The position numbers were made by a program, and so were the translations under genes. A stretch of DNA of 64,000 nt from Actinoplanes regularis (GTDB taxonomy: Bacteria > Actinomycetota > Actinomycetes > Mycobacteriales > Micromonosporaceae): positions 372,001 to 436,000 of the forward strand of contig NZ_FZNR01000004.1 in assembly GCF_900188005.1 (NCBI RefSeq). The letters are read 5' to 3'. Below the pieces are notes generated by a model. The model made no database searches. It saw only the letters and a list, made by a program, of their open reading frames with translations, and had not been told where the DNA came from. Positions 61,857 through 64,000 of this stretch are shown one piece after another. Numbering within the stretch: position 1 is the first letter of the stretch; each line of letters starts with the position of its first letter.

Positions 61857-62064
61857 GCTCAACACTCCTGACTGTGCAGGACATATTTAGTTCGATCGAT
61901 GAGCAATCTACGCGGTACGGGCTGGTCTGGCCACCCGCGGGCGGGCGGCTGTGGGCGTACGAAGGCGGGAATGTGAACTTGATCTTGTCGGTTAAGCCTT
62001 TCTTGTCGGCCTGGATCTATGGCAGATTGATGCAGCGCATTGACTTTCGGGGGAGGTCGTTTAC

Positions 62065-63504
62065 GTGAGGGTTATCCGCGGCAGAAGGCTGTTGCTCGCG
62101 GCGGTGCTGGCTGCCGGAGCGGTTCTGCTGCCGACCGCCGCCCAAGCCGCGACCCCGCTGTCGGCCGCGGCGTCATGCCTGCCCGGTGCGGACACCGCCG
62201 CCGACCGGGCGATCGCGACCCGGCTGCGGCCGCTGATGACCGGCCAGCGCCTGGGCGCGGCGGTGAGCGGGCGCAGCATCGCCTGCGCCCGGGTCATCGT
62301 CCGGATTGTCCAGCTGCGCGGGCTGCCCCGGCGGGCCGCGGTGATCGCCCTGACCACGGCGATCACCGAGAGCACCCTGAAGAACCACCTCACCGAGGTC
62401 GACCACGACAGCCTCGGGCTGTTCCAGCAGCGGCCCTCGCAAGGGTGGGGCCGCCCGGAGCAGTTGGTTGACCCCGTCTACGCGACCGACGCGTTCCTCA
62501 ACGCGATGATCCGCAAATACCCGGGTGACAGCTGGTTGAGCGGCGACGTCGGGGCGATCTGCCAGCGGGTGCAGACCTCGGCCTTCCCCGCGGCGTACGG
62601 CCGCGAGGTCCACGACGCCGCCCTGATCCTCTCGAAGGTCTGGACCGACGTCCCGGCGGCGCACCCCGGGACGGTTCAGCCGCAACCGGCGACGACCTCG
62701 GTGGGCCCGTTCCAGCGCGCCATCGCCACGGCCGCGACCGAACTGGGCCCCCTCGACGGCCGGCACACCCTCGCGATGACCGACTGGAACGGCGACAAGC
62801 GGCCCGACCTGATGGTCGTGAAGGGCACGGGCACCGTCACCGGCGGCACCGAGGTGCGCATCATGAACGGGGCGGGCAACCTCTCGTCCCTGCTGCTCAA
62901 CACGGCGACCGTGCTCGGCCCGGCCGAGGACGCTGACGTCTACTCGGTCGGTGACTGGAACGGCGACAACCGGCCCGACCTGATGGTGCTGCAGAAGGCG
63001 GGCACGCAGCTGCGGATCGTCGACGGCGCCAGCAACTTCCAGCGGCTGCTCCTGGAGACCACGGTCGGGCTCGCCGGGGTGAACGAGGTCGCGCCGGCCG
63101 ACTGGAACGGTGACGGACGGCTCGACCTCGTCGCGGTGCGGACCGCCGGCACGGCGAGCGGGAAGGTCGAGGTCCAGGTCCTCGACGGGGCCGCGAACCT
63201 GCAGCAGCCGCTCGGACTCACCGTCACGACCAAGGAGGCCGCGGCCGACGGTCTTCGCGCCTCCGTGACGGACTGGAACGGCGACAAGCGCCCCGACCTC
63301 GTCCTGGTCAGCAAGACCGGGCTGCGCGTTCTCGACGGAGCCGGGCAGCTGAGCCGGCCGCTGACGCAGGCGACCGTCGCCACCGACGACCGCCACGAGG
63401 CGCTGGTCAGCGACTGGAACGGCGACGGGCGCCCGGACCTCGTCGTGGTGCAGAAGACCGGAACCGCGAGCGGCCGCGCCGAGGTGTCGATCCTCGGCGG
63501 CTGA
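62065..63504 (+). CDS. Secreted lytic-type domain with five VCBS/FG-GAP repeats
   Basis: The 479-residue protein starts at GTG 62065 behind GGGGGAGG and has a signal (about 1-28, AQAAT). Residues about 60-195 form an all-alpha domain with TTAITESTLKNH and HDSLGLFQQRPSQGWG, a motif of actinomycete lysozyme/transglycosylase-like domains (Glu in the first as candidate acid). The C-terminal 250 residues hold five repeats with calcium-binding DWNGDKRPDLMVV-type loops at about 45-65 residue spacing. It probably acts on cell wall or binds surfaces; activity unproven. Confidence 0.8.
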   Translation: MRVIRGRRLLLAAVLAAGAVLLPTAAQAATPLSAAASCLPGADTAADRAIATRLRPLMTGQRLGAAVSGRSIACARVIVRIVQLRGLPRRAAVIALTTAITESTLKNHLTEVDHDSLGLFQQRPSQGWGRPEQLVDPVYATDAFLNAMIRKYPGDSWLSGDVGAICQRVQTSAFPAAYGREVHDAALILSKVWTDVPAAHPGTVQPQPATTSVGPFQRAIATAATELGPLDGRHTLAMTDWNGDKRPDLMVVKGTGTVTGGTEVRIMNGAGNLSSLLLNTATVLGPAEDADVYSVGDWNGDNRPDLMVLQKAGTQLRIVDGASNFQRLLLETTVGLAGVNEVAPADWNGDGRLDLVAVRTAGTASGKVEVQVLDGAANLQQPLGLTVTTKEAAADGLRASVTDWNGDKRPDLVLVSKTGLRVLDGAGQLSRPLTQATVATDDRHEALVSDWNGDGRPDLVVVQKTGTASGRAEVSILGG

Positions 63505-63570
63505 CCCGGCCCGTTCGGATCCTGGCGACCTGAGGAGGCTTCGGGTCGCCAGAATCGTATCGAGGGGCGG

Positions 63571-64000
63571 TCAGTCGCCGCTGAGGTCGCGGCGCAGGGC
63601 GACGGCGGCGACAGCCAGGGCGACTACGGCCCAGACCGAGAAGACCTCGATGCCGAAGCCGTCACCGCGGGACGCGTCCATGTAGGACGTCATCGGCAGC
63701 GGCCACCTGAACTGGGTGGCGATGCCCTCGACGATCACGAACCAGATGCCGAAACCGCTGATCAGCCAGGCGGAACGGCGCACGATCGCCGCCAGGGCGG
63801 CACCGAAGACCGCCATGATCGGTACGACGACGAGCGTTCGGAAGTACACCTGACCGCCGTGCCTGAGCAGGTTGGGAACACCACTGAGCAGCGCCAGTGA
63901 CCAGGCCACCGCGACCGTGGTGCCGACCTGCGCGAGCAGCACCTGGAACCGGTTCGGCCGGGCCACGTAGAGCAGCGAGATCGTACGGTGCTGAAAGTGC
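63571..64000 (-). CDS. ABC-2 type permease, C-terminal part (5' end outside window)
   Basis: The minus-strand frame is open to the window edge at 64000. The visible 142 residues read HFQHRTISLLYVARPNRFQVLLAQ at the edge (shortened RTISLLYVARPNR), the cytoplasmic coupling segment of ABC-2 permeases, followed by at least four membrane helices. The start lies beyond the window; the GTG at 63966 is not the real start. It is probably paired with an ATPase gene upstream of the window edge. Confidence 0.72.
   Translation of the reverse strand, partial: HFQHRTISLLYVARPNRFQVLLAQVGTTVAVAWSLALLSGVPNLLRHGGQVYFRTLVVVPIMAVFGAALAAIVRRSAWLISGFGIWFVIVEGIATQFRWPLPMTSYMDASRGDGFGIEVFSVWAVVALAVAAVALRRDLSGD

Noticed and set aside
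1..64000. CRISPR array, insertion sequence or prophage
   Set aside because: No regularly spaced repeats, transposase, integrase or phage structural gene was recognised anywhere in the window.

Overview
The window is high-GC DNA (about 70 % by eye) with strong third-position G/C, AGGAGG-type ribosome sites mixed with leaderless-looking starts, F420-type enzymes, many TetR regulators and a large secretome. This fits an actinomycete. The mix of secreted pectin and chitin degrading enzymes, a chemoreceptor and PF04672-type methyltransferases suggests Micromonosporaceae, perhaps Actinoplanes-like; that genus call is inference. No rRNA, tRNA, CRISPR, insertion sequence or phage gene was recognised. 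The window is ordinary chromosomal accessory content, about 65 genes, mostly single genes or short operons.

Layout. 0-8 kb: end of a TPR protein, a DHA2 efflux pump with divergent TetR and paired operators, a secreted beta-propeller, a flavin amine oxidase whose domain order is circularly permuted, and a hybrid histidine kinase. 8-17 kb: secreted M19-like hydrolase, then a PaaX regulator divergent from a six-gene overlapping operon encoding a complete branched-chain-amino-acid-type ABC importer plus a secreted alpha/beta hydrolase. 17-30 kb: deazaflavin-type reductase, chemoreceptor, GH19 chitinase, class V aminotransferase, TetR/HelD-like helicase pair, aldose epimerase, LLM oxidoreductase plus PPOX protein, TetR/MFS pair, SnoaL-like protein. 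30-43 kb: amino-acid-oxidase-type flavoprotein with divergent TetR, SDR, tautomerase, unknown small genes, methyltransferase, nadE, and an ABC exporter divergent from a two-component system. 43-55 kb: TetX-like monooxygenase/TetR pair, PL3 pectate lyase, nucleotidyltransferases, GNAT, TetR-alkB, and a two-gene unknown module. 55-64 kb: HEAT-repeat protein coupled to a membrane protein, a coupled operon of CE4-CE2 esterase and PL9 pectate lyase, a secreted lytic/VCBS protein, and the end of an ABC-2 permease.

Recurring logic. At least six regulator/target pairs are divergent or adjacent, and several carry visible palindromic operators at the shared promoter. Secreted carbohydrate-active genes (GH19, PL3, PL9, CE4-CE2) point to growth on plant and fungal polymers. 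The most distinctive item is the permuted amine oxidase at 4239-5477. The PaaX / hydrolase / importer operon and the esterase-pectate lyase operon are the best functional modules. Start codons were re-chosen from ribosome sites and gene overlaps where stated. Protein family calls rest on motif recognition by eye without any database search.
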